From NCBI GenBank assembly GCA_902525795.1, contig CABZIT010000003.1:1-64000 (forward strand): 64,000 bases of DNA. The letters run 5' to 3'. Below are positions 16,285-25,644 of the stretch, piece by piece (position 1 is the stretch's first letter; the number at the start of each line of letters is the position of its first letter). The notes under the pieces are model-generated. The model did not search any database and was not told the origin of the DNA. It saw only the letters and a program-made list of their open reading frames with translations. A program made the translations under genes and the position numbers. Origin of the DNA: an uncultured Bacteroidota bacterium. GTDB lineage: Bacteria; Bacteroidota; Bacteroidia; Flavobacteriales; Flavobacteriaceae.

Positions 16285-16918
16285 AAATTAAACTACCAAC
16301 TCTAATCATATTACTACCATGATTTATAGCTATTTTATAGTCATTACTCATTCCCATAGACAGAATTTTTAAATTTGGGAAAGCAGTTTTTAAACTGTCA
16401 AAAATTTTTTTAGTCTTATCAAATTCTTTAACAACAACATCCATATTTTCAGTAAAGCTTCCTATTGTCATGATTCCTGCTACGTTAATATTCATAAGAT
16501 CTAAAATATTTATGGAATTTAATATTGATTCAATTTCTTCTTTGGAAAGACCAAACTTGGTAAATTCATCAGAAATTTTTAATTGAAGCAGACATCTAAT
16601 TACCCTATTATTTTTTTTTGCTTCTTTATTTAAAATTTTTAAAGATTTTAGAGAATCAATTCCGTGGACTAAATCTACATATGGTGCCATATATTTTATT
16701 TTATTACTCTGTACATGTCCTACCATATGCCATTTTATATCTTTTGGTAATTCTTCATACTTTTCAGTCATTTCTTGAATTTTATTTTCACCAAAAACTT
16801 TTTGACCAGCGTTATATGCTTCTAAAATCTCTTTATTTGATTTAGTCTTAGAAACTGCAACTAACTCAACATCTTTGTTAATAGAATCGCGTATTTCTTT
16901 GATTCTTTTTGTAATCAT
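16268..16918 (-). CDS. YggS/PLPBP family pyridoxal phosphate homeostasis protein
   Basis: A PLP-carrier protein of 216 residues that keeps free vitamin B6 vitamers in balance; it has no known enzymatic activity. Lys24 in ELVAVSKTKS is the PLP-binding lysine. GENKIQE, WHMVGHVQSNK, SMGMSNDY and the C-terminal IRVGSLIFGKR are family signatures. It overlaps both operon neighbours. Confidence 0.93.
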   Translation of the reverse strand: MITKRIKEIRDSINKDVELVAVSKTKSNKEILEAYNAGQKVFGENKIQEMTEKYEELPKDIKWHMVGHVQSNKIKYMAPYVDLVHGIDSLKSLKILNKEAKKNNRVIRCLLQLKISDEFTKFGLSKEEIESILNSINILDLMNINVAGIMTIGSFTENMDVVVKEFDKTKKIFDSLKTAFPNLKILSMGMSNDYKIAINHGSNMIRVGSLIFGKRI

Positions 16919-17805
16919 TTTAAAAATCTTTTTGAAATAACTTCTGCTTTTTTGGAATTACTATAATTGTAAAATCCCTCCCCGGATTTTACTCCTAGAT
17001 TTCCCTTATTAACTAGATCAATTAGTAACTTATTTGGTCTATATTTTTCATTATTTAGACCTTTGTGCATTATTTCTAGTATAGATTTACACACATCCAG
17101 TCCAATTAAATCTGCCAATTGTAATGGTCCCATAGGATGCCCCATTCCTAATTTCATTATACCATCTATACTTTTTACATCAGAAACCCCTGAATCTAGT
17201 GCTTCAATTGCTTCATTGATCATCGGTAATAAAATTCTATTTGAGATAAAACCAGGATAGTCATTAGCTGTCAAAGGAATTTTATTTATTGATTTGGAAT
17301 AATCAATAATCTTTTTGGTTACTTCTGAACTTGTATGCCTTCCATTTATTACTTCAACTAACTTCATTATAGGAACGGGATTCATAAAATGCATACCAAT
17401 AACCCTGTGTTTTTTTAACAAATTTTCTGATATTTTCGTAATTGAAATAGAAGATGTATTTGACGCAAATATGCACTGATCATTGCAATAACTTTCAAGC
17501 TTCTTGAAAATCATTGCTTTGGTTTCATAATTTTCAGTAATTGCTTCAACAACTAAATTTGAGGAAGATATATCACCAAACTTATTTGAATAAATAAGAT
17601 TATTCGTTGTGTTTTTAATTTCTAGCTCCGTTATTAATTCTTTAGCAAGCATCCTGTTCAAGTTTTTATGAATTGTAGATCTTGCATTTTCAAGACTTTC
17701 ACTATTAATGTCATAAACTATTACATTATAATTATGTAGAGCAAATGTTTGAGCAATACCGTTACCCATTGTTCCGGCACCAATTATAGATATTTTTGAC
17801 ATCAT
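16915..17805 (-). CDS. 3-hydroxybutyryl-CoA (3-hydroxyacyl-CoA) dehydrogenase
   Basis: NAD-dependent oxidation of 3-hydroxyacyl-CoA to 3-oxoacyl-CoA, or the reverse. 296 residues, the length of the stand-alone short-chain enzymes. N-terminal Rossmann motif GAGTMGNGIAQ, then SNTSSIS, the catalytic His in IGMHFMNPVPIM, and the C-terminal dimer domain with GPLQLADLIGLD. No thiolase or crotonase is adjacent, so its pathway (branched amino acid or fatty acid breakdown, or butyrate-type metabolism) is open. ATGA-type overlaps join it to both neighbours. Confidence 0.9.
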   Translation of the reverse strand: MMSKISIIGAGTMGNGIAQTFALHNYNVIVYDINSESLENARSTIHKNLNRMLAKELITELEIKNTTNNLIYSNKFGDISSSNLVVEAITENYETKAMIFKKLESYCNDQCIFASNTSSISITKISENLLKKHRVIGMHFMNPVPIMKLVEVINGRHTSSEVTKKIIDYSKSINKIPLTANDYPGFISNRILLPMINEAIEALDSGVSDVKSIDGIMKLGMGHPMGPLQLADLIGLDVCKSILEIMHKGLNNEKYRPNKLLIDLVNKGNLGVKSGEGFYNYSNSKKAEVISKRFLK

Positions 17806-18764
17806 TCAGTATTAAAATTTTTAATTATCTCATTGGCTACAAAAAGAGCTTTATGACCATCAACTAAATTAACAACAGGTCTCGTATCATTTATAATCGA
17901 ATCAGAAAAGCTATTTAATTCATCAAGAATTGCATTGTTTTCTTTAATATTTGGCTTACTAAAAAAAATATTTTTTGTGCTTCCATCGGCTAAATCTAAT
18001 TTCATAAGTGGAATTTCATTAGAATTATTATCTATTTCAATTATTTCTGATTTTTTATTTAAAAAGTCAATGGAAATATATTTACCAGTTTGAAAAAACC
18101 TTGTTTTTCTCATATTTTTAATCGAAACTCTGCTTGCAGTTAAATTTGCTACACATCCGTTTTTAAATTCAATTCTTGCATTAGCTATGTCTGGTGTCGA
18201 GCTAATTACAGAAACACCACTGGATGATATTTTTATTATTTCAGAATCAACTGAACTTAATATAATATCTATATCATGAATCATTAGGTCAAGAACAACT
18301 GAAACATCTGTTCCTCTTGCATTAAACTGAGCCAAGCGATGAGATTCAATAAACATTGGATTATTTATTTTGTTTTCAATTGCAGTAAATGCGGGATTAA
18401 ATCTTTCGACATGTCCAACCTGTATTTTTAAGTTTCTTTTTTTATTTAGTTGTATAAGCTCTTTAGAGTCTTTTAAGCTATCACACACAGGTTTTTCAAT
18501 AAAAATGTGAACATTAGATGCAATACATTCTTTTGCGTACTCAAAATGAAAGGGAGTAGGGGTTACAATGCAGATAACATCAGATTTATTAATTAAATCA
18601 TTGGAATTTTTAAAAAAATCACAATTAAATTCCTTAGAGACAACCTTTGCAATGTCTAGGTTTTTATCATAAACTCCTGCAAGTTGATATCTTTTAGATT
18701 CAGAGAGCTGTCTTATATGAAATTTACCAAGATGACCACATCCAATAACTCCAGCTTTTAGCAT
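17802..18764 (-). CDS. Gfo/Idh/MocA family oxidoreductase
   Basis: An NAD(P)-dependent sugar or sugar-derivative dehydrogenase of unknown substrate, 320 residues. The N-terminal Rossmann fold has GVIGCGHLGKFH, and the family EKPVCDS motif is present, with a C-terminal beta-sheet domain after about residue 125. The His of LMIHDIDI fits the catalytic position of the family. It is the first gene of the minus-strand five-gene operon, read from a TAAATTTG promoter box 16 bases ahead of the ATG. Confidence 0.87.
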   Translation of the reverse strand: MLKAGVIGCGHLGKFHIRQLSESKRYQLAGVYDKNLDIAKVVSKEFNCDFFKNSNDLINKSDVICIVTPTPFHFEYAKECIASNVHIFIEKPVCDSLKDSKELIQLNKKRNLKIQVGHVERFNPAFTAIENKINNPMFIESHRLAQFNARGTDVSVVLDLMIHDIDIILSSVDSEIIKISSSGVSVISSTPDIANARIEFKNGCVANLTASRVSIKNMRKTRFFQTGKYISIDFLNKKSEIIEIDNNSNEIPLMKLDLADGSTKNIFFSKPNIKENNAILDELNSFSDSIINDTRPVVNLVDGHKALFVANEIIKNFNTE

Positions 18765-18780
18765 AAATTTTTGTTTTTTA

Positions 18781-18788
18781 CAAATTTA
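18781..18788 (-). promoter_or_regulatory. -7 box (TAAATTTG, minus strand) for the Gfo/Idh-to-miaA operon
   Basis: Exact TAnnTTTG match on the minus strand, 16 bases upstream of the ATG, the same spacing class as at otsAB, glmM and the acyltransferase. The predicted 5' leader is about 12 bases. Confidence 0.55.
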
Positions 18789-18833
18789 AACTTTTGCTGT
18801 CAATATGTTTAAATTTTGCTTTAATTTGTTATT

Positions 18834-19475
18834 ATGTTGGATTCATTTAAGCATCAAGGTCTAAGAAATTTACTTGTTGAAAAGCTAAGACTAAAGGGAA
18901 TCAAAAATAAGGCTGTTTTGGATGCAATCTCAAAAGTTCCAAGACACTTATTCATGGATTCAAGTTTTGGTGATCATGCATATCAAGATAAAGCGTTTCC
19001 TATTTCATCTGGTCAAACAATATCTCAACCATACACAGTTGCTCTTCAAACAGAATTACTAAATGTATCCCCAGGAGATAAAGTTTTAGAAATTGGAACT
19101 GGAAGTGGTTATCAGGCTGCTGTACTTTGTGAAATGGGAATAAAGGTATACACAATTGAAAGAATCAAGTCCTTATTTTTAAAATCAAAATCATTTTTAA
19201 CATCAATTAATTATCAACCAAAAAAAATAATTTATGGTGATGGATTTCAAGGATTTGATGAAAAAGCACCATATGATGCAATAATTGTTACTGCTGGTGC
19301 AAATGAAATTCCAAAAGATTTGGTAGCTCAACTAAAAAACGGTGGAGTTATGGTTATTCCCATTGGAAACTCTTCTCAAAAAATGATTCAATATTCCAAA
19401 AAAAGGAATGGCGAGGTTGAAATCAATGAGTTTGGTGATTTTAAGTTTGTTCCCATGTTAAAGGATACTATTTAG
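18834..19475 (+). CDS. pcm: Protein-L-isoaspartate O-methyltransferase
   Basis: Repairs isomerised Asp/Asn residues in aged proteins using S-adenosylmethionine. 213 residues: VPRHLFMD, the substrate motif ISSGQTISQPYTVA, and the SAM-binding VLEIGTGSGYQAAVL near residue 85. A near match to the -7 consensus (AAATTTTG, 18811-18818) lies 15 bases before the ATG, which matches the spacing seen elsewhere in the window. Its end overlaps the convergent smpB by 8 bases. Confidence 0.94.
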   Translation: MLDSFKHQGLRNLLVEKLRLKGIKNKAVLDAISKVPRHLFMDSSFGDHAYQDKAFPISSGQTISQPYTVALQTELLNVSPGDKVLEIGTGSGYQAAVLCEMGIKVYTIERIKSLFLKSKSFLTSINYQPKKIIYGDGFQGFDEKAPYDAIIVTAGANEIPKDLVAQLKNGGVMVIPIGNSSQKMIQYSKKRNGEVEINEFGDFKFVPMLKDTI

Positions 19476-19914
19476 AAAATTTATCAATTCTTTTTTTTAT
19501 ATCTTTTTCTTTCAAAGCTTGTCTTTTATCATATAATTTTTTACCTGTAGCAGTGCTAATTTCAATTTTAGCATAACCCTTTTCGTTTATAAAAAGTTTT
19601 GTGGGTATAATGGAATTTCCTTTTTGATCCTTGGTTTTTTTTATTTTACCAAGTTCTTTTTTATTCAAAAGAAGTTTTCTATCTCTTTTCGGATTGTAAT
19701 GATCATTGTTTGAAAATTCATACTTCAGAATATTCATGTTAACGATAAATAGCTCATTTTCAATAAATTTACAGAAGCTTTCCTTTATGGAAACCTTGCC
19801 ATTTCTGATTGATTTTATTTCACTTCCAGAAAGTACTATTCCAGCGACATAATGATCATGAAGGTAATATTCAAATTTTGCTTTTTTGTTTAATATTTTA
19901 AGTTTAGAATTCAT
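19468..19914 (-). CDS. smpB: SsrA-binding protein SmpB
   Basis: Partner of tmRNA in rescue of stalled ribosomes. 148 residues with the family core KFEYYLHDHYVAGIVLSGSE, IRNGKVSIKESF, HYNPKRDRKLLL and the basic tail KKLYDKRQALKEKDIKKRI that enters the decoding channel. The tmRNA gene is not in this window. The 3' end overlaps pcm by 8 bases, tail to tail. Confidence 0.96.
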   Translation of the reverse strand: MNSKLKILNKKAKFEYYLHDHYVAGIVLSGSEIKSIRNGKVSIKESFCKFIENELFIVNMNILKYEFSNNDHYNPKRDRKLLLNKKELGKIKKTKDQKGNSIIPTKLFINEKGYAKIEISTATGKKLYDKRQALKEKDIKKRIDKFSK

Positions 19915-20002
19915 TTTATAAAGTAAAGCTTTCTGTTAATTATTTTTTAATAAGTAGCTTTTTAATATCTAAAAAATGCATTTATATTGCAGATCAATTG
20001 CT

Positions 20003-20010
20003 TAATTTTG
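20003..20010 (+). promoter_or_regulatory. -7 box (TAATTTTG) ahead of glyA
   Basis: Exact TAnnTTTG match, 25 bases before the glyA ATG. A TTG at 19987-19989 is closer than the usual -33 spacing, so it may not be functional. Confidence 0.45.
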
Positions 20011-20035
20011 TACTTATCATAATTATTATACAAAT

Positions 20036-21310
20036 ATGCAAAAAGATAAGGAAATTTTTGATTTAATTGATGCAGAAAAGAAACGTCAAATTGAAGGAAT
20101 TGAGTTAATTGCATCTGAAAACTTTACTAGCGATCAGGTCATGCTAGCTACTGGTTCAATTTTGACAAATAAGTATGCGGAAGGTTATCCTGGAAAGAGA
20201 TATTATGGTGGATGTCAAGTTGTTGACGAGATTGAATCAATAGCAATTGAACGCGCAAAGGAGTTATTTGGTGCTTGTTGGGCAAATGTTCAACCGCACT
20301 CTGGCAGTCAAGCAAATTCTGCAGTTTTTTTCGCTTGTTTAAAACCTGGTGATAAAATTATGGGTTTTGACCTTTCACATGGTGGCCATTTGACCCACGG
20401 ATCTAGTGTAAATTTTTCAGGAAGATTGTATAACCCAGTTTTTTATGGCGTAGAAAAGGAAACAGGATTATTAGATTATGATAAAATTGAAAAAATGGCA
20501 ATTGAAGAAAAGCCTCAAATGATTATTGCTGGTGCTTCTGCATACTCAAGAGATATTGACTTCAAAAGGTTCAGGCAAATTGCCGACAAAGTTGATGCAT
20601 TTCTTTTAGCAGATATTTCTCATCCCTCAGGATTAATTGCAAAAGGTGTCTTGAATGACCCAGTTCCTCACTGTCATATTGTAACAACTACAACACATAA
20701 AACTCTCAGAGGTCCTAGGGGAGGTTTAATTTTAATGGGTAATGATTTTGACAATCCATTTGGTTTAAAGTTTAAAAGTGGAAAACTTAAAAAAATGTCT
20801 TCCCTCTTAGACGCGGCCATATTTCCAGGAAACCAGGGTGGTCCATTGGAGCATGTAATTGCTGCAAAAGCGGTTGCCTTTGATGAAGCTCTTTCTGATG
20901 ATTTTTTAAATTATATTGTCCAAGTGAAGAAAAATGCTAATGTAATGTCTAAAGAATTTATAAATAGAGGTTATAATATTATCACAGGAGGAACTGATAA
21001 TCATTTAATGTTAATTGATTTAAGAAATAAAAATATAAATGGCAAAGACGCCGAAGCTGTGTTAGGAAAAGCTGAAATTACAGTAAATAAAAATATGGTT
21101 CCATTTGATGATAAGTCTCCTTTCGTAACCTCTGGAATAAGAGTGGGTACCGCGGCTATTACCACTAGAGGTTTGTTAGAAAGTGATATGAAAACAGTAG
21201 TTGGATTTATCGATGAGGCATTAAAAAGTCATGAAAACCCACAAAAATTGGATTCAATAGCAGAAGATGTTATAGACTTTATGAAGGGAAGACCTTTATT
21301 TAAAGCCTAA
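20036..21310 (+). CDS. glyA: Serine hydroxymethyltransferase
   Basis: PLP enzyme that converts serine and tetrahydrofolate to glycine and methylene-tetrahydrofolate, the main source of one-carbon units. 424 residues, normal length. Family motifs: [34 protein letters not shown], the PLP lysine Lys222 in [14 protein letters not shown], and [11 protein letters not shown]. It stands alone on the plus strand; its stop shares the bases CTAA with the stop of the convergent beta-helix lipoprotein gene. Confidence 0.97.
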   Translation: MQKDKEIFDLIDAEKKRQIEGIELIASENFTSDQVMLATGSILTNKYAEGYPGKRYYGGCQVVDEIESIAIERAKELFGACWANVQPHSGSQANSAVFFACLKPGDKIMGFDLSHGGHLTHGSSVNFSGRLYNPVFYGVEKETGLLDYDKIEKMAIEEKPQMIIAGASAYSRDIDFKRFRQIADKVDAFLLADISHPSGLIAKGVLNDPVPHCHIVTTTTHKTLRGPRGGLILMGNDFDNPFGLKFKSGKLKKMSSLLDAAIFPGNQGGPLEHVIAAKAVAFDEALSDDFLNYIVQVKKNANVMSKEFINRGYNIITGGTDNHLMLIDLRNKNINGKDAEAVLGKAEITVNKNMVPFDDKSPFVTSGIRVGTAAITTRGLLESDMKTVVGFIDEALKSHENPQKLDSIAEDVIDFMKGRPLFKA

Positions 21311-22899
21311 TCATCAATTATTTGGTGTTGGTATGCCCCTAGATCGGGAGCTTCAGTTCTGTTATAACCGTTTAAATCAAAAGGATAAAGAATGGCGTAG
21401 TTAATATTTCCTAAGCCAATAACCTCTGAATTTTCATCAATTGTTAAATTATTAGCATATGGATCCACAAAACTTGGATTTAAATTTAGAAATAAGTTAT
21501 TGTACTTGGGGGAGTCGAAATTCAAATTAGGATTATTTCCAAAAAAATTAGAACTATCATAAAATTTCAACAGGGAGTTTTGAACAACAAAGTCTAAATC
21601 AGAATCTTCAATTTGTTCAACAAGAAACTCAATATTTTGGTTTCCATAAATAATGGAATTACTAAGCCGCATTTCAAAAAACTCATTAATATATCCATTA
21701 TTGTCCAAATCAATATAATAGTCGTTAAATAATAATGACGGAAACTGTCGTGCACTGGATGTCCAATAATTAGCAATAGTGCAATGATTTAAGTTGTATT
21801 TTCCTCCAAAAATTCCAGCAAACGAAGATTGCCCAGATTTATTGATTACTAAGTTATTGGCTTCTACTGACGAAGCTCTAGCTAAAATTCCAAAACTACT
21901 ACTATTAAAAACTTTTACATTTTCTAAACTAAGTTGAGGCTCTTGATTAAATTGTCCACCAGTAGCATAAATTCCAATGGTAGCATTTTTAATAGTTGTG
22001 AAATTAAATTTATTATTCAAACTACCATCCATTAACCAAATTAATCCCCATTGACCAGGGATATCTTCGAAATATGGCTCAAGACGATCTCCTTGAATAA
22101 TCACTTCATTTTCTAATGTATCAATACTGTTACTCAATTCACCACTTACTTGAATCGATCCTCCATTGCCAACAATAATTCCAGAATTTCTGTGAAAATG
22201 TATTCTTGCTCCCTTTTCAACAGTAAGAATTTGATTGGGGCCAACAGCTGCGTATCCATAAATTACGTAAGGTTTATTATTATTAAGATGTAGCTCGTCA
22301 TTTTCTAGAAATCTTCCCCTAATTTCAGAGTCTTCATTAATACCATCACCGTCTAAATCAATTGAAAGAGTCTCATAAAAATATTCGCCATTATTTGCAA
22401 ATCTTTCGGGATAGATAAAAACAGCATCTTTTACAAGTGTAATTAATTCAACCTCTTGTGTATTATTATTACTAAAAAATTCAATTTTATCCTCATATAA
22501 GAGCGAATTATCTGGGGTAATTATATTTTCAATATTTATGGTAGTTTCGATAAAAATGTAAAGACTATCATTGGCTAGTAACTCAATATTTTCAAATATT
22601 TTTCCTTCTGCACCGTTATTCTGATCATAAATTCCATCCACATTAAGTCTATATAATGATTCTAAACCTTTTTTTAATCTTATTTGGGGAATTACAACAT
22701 TATTTGAGGAATTATTATAGACTTTTAAATTATAGGTGCTCGAACCAATATTAGAAAAAACTGTATCCAGATAAACTGTATCTTTTGAAAAAGAAAGGTT
22801 CGATTCGTTTACAACAAATGAAATTTCTCTATCGCATGAATACCAAAAAATTAGACATAGACATAAACAAAAAAATGATTGAATGTACTTGATCATCAT
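21307..22899 (-). CDS. Lipoprotein with predicted right-handed beta-helix (choice-of-anchor Q-like end)
   Basis: A 530-residue lipoprotein: signal sequence ending in the lipobox IFWYSC, with Cys about residue 22. The N-terminal part holds short beta modules. From about residue 215 there are repeated Asn/Gly-rich turns ([57 protein letters not shown]), typical of parallel beta-helix proteins that bind or cleave polysaccharide. No lyase catalytic residues are recognised. The end [15 protein letters not shown] resembles the choice-of-anchor Q domain. The ATG overlaps the stop of the upstream glutaminyl cyclase gene (ATGA), so the two are translationally coupled. Function unknown. Confidence 0.75.
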   Translation of the reverse strand: MMIKYIQSFFCLCLCLIFWYSCDREISFVVNESNLSFSKDTVYLDTVFSNIGSSTYNLKVYNNSSNNVVIPQIRLKKGLESLYRLNVDGIYDQNNGAEGKIFENIELLANDSLYIFIETTINIENIITPDNSLLYEDKIEFFSNNNTQEVELITLVKDAVFIYPERFANNGEYFYETLSIDLDGDGINEDSEIRGRFLENDELHLNNNKPYVIYGYAAVGPNQILTVEKGARIHFHRNSGIIVGNGGSIQVSGELSNSIDTLENEVIIQGDRLEPYFEDIPGQWGLIWLMDGSLNNKFNFTTIKNATIGIYATGGQFNQEPQLSLENVKVFNSSSFGILARASSVEANNLVINKSGQSSFAGIFGGKYNLNHCTIANYWTSSARQFPSLLFNDYYIDLDNNGYINEFFEMRLSNSIIYGNQNIEFLVEQIEDSDLDFVVQNSLLKFYDSSNFFGNNPNLNFDSPKYNNLFLNLNPSFVDPYANNLTIDENSEVIGLGNINYAILYPFDLNGYNRTEAPDLGAYQHQIIDD

Positions 22900-23936
22900 T
22901 TTAAAATTTTAATTTCAAAAACTTTGTCCCACATCTTTCCAGTGACAAAAAAAGATTTTCTATCACGGTGGTAAGCAATTCCATTAATAACGTCTAGTTT
23001 CTCATGTTGAGTTACCTTTTCACTTAAATTAGATAGATTAATAACCCCTTCAATTGCGCCATTTTTAGGATTGATTATTGCAATTCCCTCAAATAAGTAC
23101 CTATTTGCATAAATTTTACCATCTACCCACTCAAGCTCATTTAAGCCAACAACTTTATTTTTATTTGTATAAATTTCAATATAATTTTCTTCAGAATAAT
23201 TCTTTTTTGGATTTAAAATCCAAATTTTTTCAGATCCATCACTTTTGTAGAGTTTAATCCCATCATTACAAAGTCCCCATCCTTCTTTGCTGTTATAATA
23301 ATCAAATGAAGAAATTTTTTTAAATGTTTCAAGATCATATACAAGTCCTATTTTTTCTTTCCAAGTTAATTGAATTATTTTATTATTTATGATTGTTAAA
23401 CCCTCTGCAAATTGGTTTGACGGTAATGAAATTTCATTTAAATATTGACCATTTTTGTAATCAACTTTAATTAATTTAGATTTTCCATATTGACCAAGAC
23501 TTTCATAAAGAGTATCATTAAAAAACTCCAAACCTTGTGTATAATTATTTTTACTTCTACTAAATTCATTTAAGATTTCATAATCGAATATTTCGGGCAT
23601 TTTACTACTAAGTATAGTAAACTTAATTTTTTCGTGTTGATGATTTTCTATGAATAATTCCTTTTTACCTAAAGTTAAATTTTCTAATGTAAAGTAATAC
23701 TTGCTTGATTCAGAAATATCTTTTTTTACAGGCAAAATCGAGATCAATTTCATATTATTTTTGATTTTAAATGTCAAATCTTTTTTGCTATTTACCCAAA
23801 GCATAAGGGTATCATTATTTTTTAATTGACTATTTAGAATATTTGATTTAACAAATATTTTTTTATCAATTATATTATTATCACAGGAAAATTGTGCAAC
23901 TAAAAAAAATATTAAAGAAGGAATATAAAATTTCAA
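22896..23936 (-). CDS. Glutaminyl-peptide cyclotransferase, lipoprotein
   Basis: Converts N-terminal Gln of exported proteins to pyroglutamate. 346 residues with an N-terminal lipoprotein signal (LVAQFSC, Cys at about 18), so it should face the periplasm or be membrane-tethered. The catalytic domain is the plant-type beta-propeller cyclase (Glu_cyclase_2), shown by YTQGLEFFNDTLYESLGQYGKSKL, FAEGLTIINNKIIQLTWKEKIG, GWGLCNDGIKLYKSDGSEKIW and LNELEWVDGKIYANRY. A -7 box precedes it. Its stop overlaps the start of the beta-helix lipoprotein. See the finding on Gln at +1 of exported proteins here. Confidence 0.87.
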   Translation of the reverse strand: MKFYIPSLIFFLVAQFSCDNNIIDKKIFVKSNILNSQLKNNDTLMLWVNSKKDLTFKIKNNMKLISILPVKKDISESSKYYFTLENLTLGKKELFIENHQHEKIKFTILSSKMPEIFDYEILNEFSRSKNNYTQGLEFFNDTLYESLGQYGKSKLIKVDYKNGQYLNEISLPSNQFAEGLTIINNKIIQLTWKEKIGLVYDLETFKKISSFDYYNSKEGWGLCNDGIKLYKSDGSEKIWILNPKKNYSEENYIEIYTNKNKVVGLNELEWVDGKIYANRYLFEGIAIINPKNGAIEGVINLSNLSEKVTQHEKLDVINGIAYHRDRKSFFVTGKMWDKVFEIKILK

Positions 23937-23949
23937 TTTATTTTTTTTT

Positions 23950-23957
23950 CAAATTTA
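23950..23957 (-). promoter_or_regulatory. -7 box (TAAATTTG, minus strand) for the glutaminyl cyclase operon
   Basis: Exact TAnnTTTG match 13 bases upstream of the ATG; the predicted leader is about 9 bases. Confidence 0.5.
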
Positions 23958-24006
23958 AGCTATATTTTTAACCTTTTACACACGATAGTATCTAATAATA
24001 ATAATG

Positions 24007-24014
24007 TATATTTG
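24007..24014 (+). promoter_or_regulatory. -7 box (TATATTTG) for the SRP RNA gene
   Basis: Exact TAnnTTTG match whose last base is followed by four bases before the first base of the SRP RNA. Because the 5' end of the RNA is fixed by its terminal stem, this pair calibrates the distance from box to transcription start. Confidence 0.75.
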
Positions 24015-24018
24015 TTTT

Positions 24019-24112
24019 GGCAAGTCCTACACAACTAGCTCCTGATAAATCCTCCAGGGTGGGAACACAGCAAAGGTATTCGGTTGTAGCAGTGTGATGT
24101 AGATAGCTTGCC
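24019..24112 (+). ncRNA. ffs: Signal recognition particle RNA (4.5S-like)
   Basis: A 94-base RNA closed by a terminal stem GGCAAG (24019-24024) with CTTGCC (24107-24112). The Ffh-binding domain IV is intact: CAGG (24055-24058) faces AGCA (24069-24072), and the stem GTG/CAC carries the GGAA tetraloop (24062-24065). It works with Ffh and FtsY in cotranslational targeting of membrane proteins. A T run directly after the stem (24114-24121) serves as terminator, and a TATATTTG promoter box sits 4 bases upstream. The SDR gene follows after 12 bases. Confidence 0.95.
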
Positions 24113-24124
24113 ATTTTTTTTATT

Positions 24125-24925
24125 ATGAAAAAAGTAGTTTTAGTTACGGGCGCTTCCTCTGGTATAGGTTTGTCAATTGCAAATTATCTTCATCTTCAAA
24201 AAAAATATATTGTATATGGTACCTCTAGAAAAATTAATAATAGCTCTAATTTTTCTTTTAATTTAATAGAGCTAGATGTTACAGAAAAATCATCGGTTCA
24301 AAGATGTATCGCTGAGATACTCAAAAAAGAGTCTAAAATTGATATATTAATAAATAATGCAGGTGTGGGTATCACGGGTCCATTAGAAGAAATACCAACG
24401 AGTGAAATCAACAAACACTTTCAAACAAATGTCATTGGTCCAATATTATTGATTAAGCAAGTTTTACCATTCATGAAATCCAGTAAAAATGGTGTTATTA
24501 TCAATATTACCTCAGTTGCTGGGCAAATTGCAACACCATTTCGCTCTATTTACAGTGGAGGTAAAGCTGCTCTTGAAATTATCTCTGAAACTCTAGCAAT
24601 GGAGGTTAGAAGTTTTGGAATTGATGTAGTATCAATTGCACCAGGAGATTTTAATACAAATATTTCAAAAAGAAGGTTTCATTCTCCAGTAATAAATACA
24701 TCTGATTATAAGTCATATGCTGAATCACTTAAAAAAATGAATCTGGGGGTCAATAAAGGTTCAGACCCAGAAAAAATCGCGAAATTGGTTAGTACTATTT
24801 TACTAAAAAGAAGACCTAGAATTCGATATAGAGTAGGTTCATTTATTGAAAAAAATGGGATAATTTTAAAAAGGATTTTACCACAAAGAATTTATGAAAA
24901 GCTAATCCTCAAGCTTTTTAGTTAA
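24125..24925 (+). CDS. Short-chain dehydrogenase/reductase (SDR) family protein
   Basis: Classical SDR of 266 residues with cofactor motif TGASSGIG (8-15), NNAGVG, Ser before the catalytic pair (NITSVAG), and Tyr143/Lys147 (YSGGK). The basic residues after the second strand (TSRKINN) suggest NADP(H). Substrate unknown; the C-terminal basic helix (IRYRVGSFIEKNGIILKRILPQ) resembles SDRs that sit on membranes or act on lipids. It follows the SRP RNA by 12 bases and has no separate promoter visible, so it may be read through from ffs. Confidence 0.85.
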   Translation: MKKVVLVTGASSGIGLSIANYLHLQKKYIVYGTSRKINNSSNFSFNLIELDVTEKSSVQRCIAEILKKESKIDILINNAGVGITGPLEEIPTSEINKHFQTNVIGPILLIKQVLPFMKSSKNGVIINITSVAGQIATPFRSIYSGGKAALEIISETLAMEVRSFGIDVVSIAPGDFNTNISKRRFHSPVINTSDYKSYAESLKKMNLGVNKGSDPEKIAKLVSTILLKRRPRIRYRVGSFIEKNGIILKRILPQRIYEKLILKLFS

Positions 24926-24979
24926 AATCTACTCCTTTTTCTTTTTTTATTTGTTGTAAATTCGTGAAAAATAATTTAC

Positions 24980-25636
24980 ATGAAATTTTTTATAGATACA
25001 GCCAATTTAAATCAGATAAAAGAAGCACAAAATTTAGGTATCCTAGATGGTGTTACTACAAATCCATCTTTGATGGCAAAAGAAGGAATCACTGGAAAAG
25101 AAAATATTTTGGACCACTATTCTAAAATTTGTAACATCGTTGATGGAGATGTTTCTGCTGAGGTTATTGCAACTGATTTCGAAAACATAATAATTGAAGG
25201 TGAAGAGCTTGCCAATATAAATCCTCAAATAGTTATTAAATTACCAATGACACACGATGGTATAAAAGCTACAAAATATTTTTCAAATAAAGGTATTAAA
25301 ACTAATGTTACACTTATTTTTTCTGCTGGTCAAGCATTGCTTGCAGCAAAGGCTGGTGCTACTTACGTTTCCCCATTTCTGGGCAGATTAGACGATATTT
25401 CAACTGATGGTTTAAATTTAATTTCTGAAATTAGAGAAATTTTTGATAATTATAATTTTCAGACACACATACTTGCTGCATCAATTAGACATACTATGCA
25501 TATTATTGATTGTGCTAAAATTGGTGCAGATGTTATAACATCTCCTCTGAGCTCAATCTCTGGATTACTAAATCACCCTCTCACAGATATTGGTTTAGAA
25601 AAGTTTTTAAGTGACTACAAAAAAGGAAACAAATAA
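24980..25636 (+). CDS. Fructose-6-phosphate aldolase/small transaldolase
   Basis: A 218-residue class I aldolase of the short transaldolase subfamily. FFIDTANL, the conserved [14 protein letters not shown] and the Schiff-base Lys87 ([11 protein letters not shown]) are present, followed by [28 protein letters not shown]. In Bacteroidota this form is annotated as fsa/talC and may serve as transaldolase in the pentose phosphate pathway; the residue that separates the two activities was not judged. The ABC-F gene follows after 8 bases. Confidence 0.9.
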   Translation: MKFFIDTANLNQIKEAQNLGILDGVTTNPSLMAKEGITGKENILDHYSKICNIVDGDVSAEVIATDFENIIIEGEELANINPQIVIKLPMTHDGIKATKYFSNKGIKTNVTLIFSAGQALLAAKAGATYVSPFLGRLDDISTDGLNLISEIREIFDNYNFQTHILAASIRHTMHIIDCAKIGADVITSPLSSISGLLNHPLTDIGLEKFLSDYKKGNK

Positions 25637-25644
25637 GATAAAAC

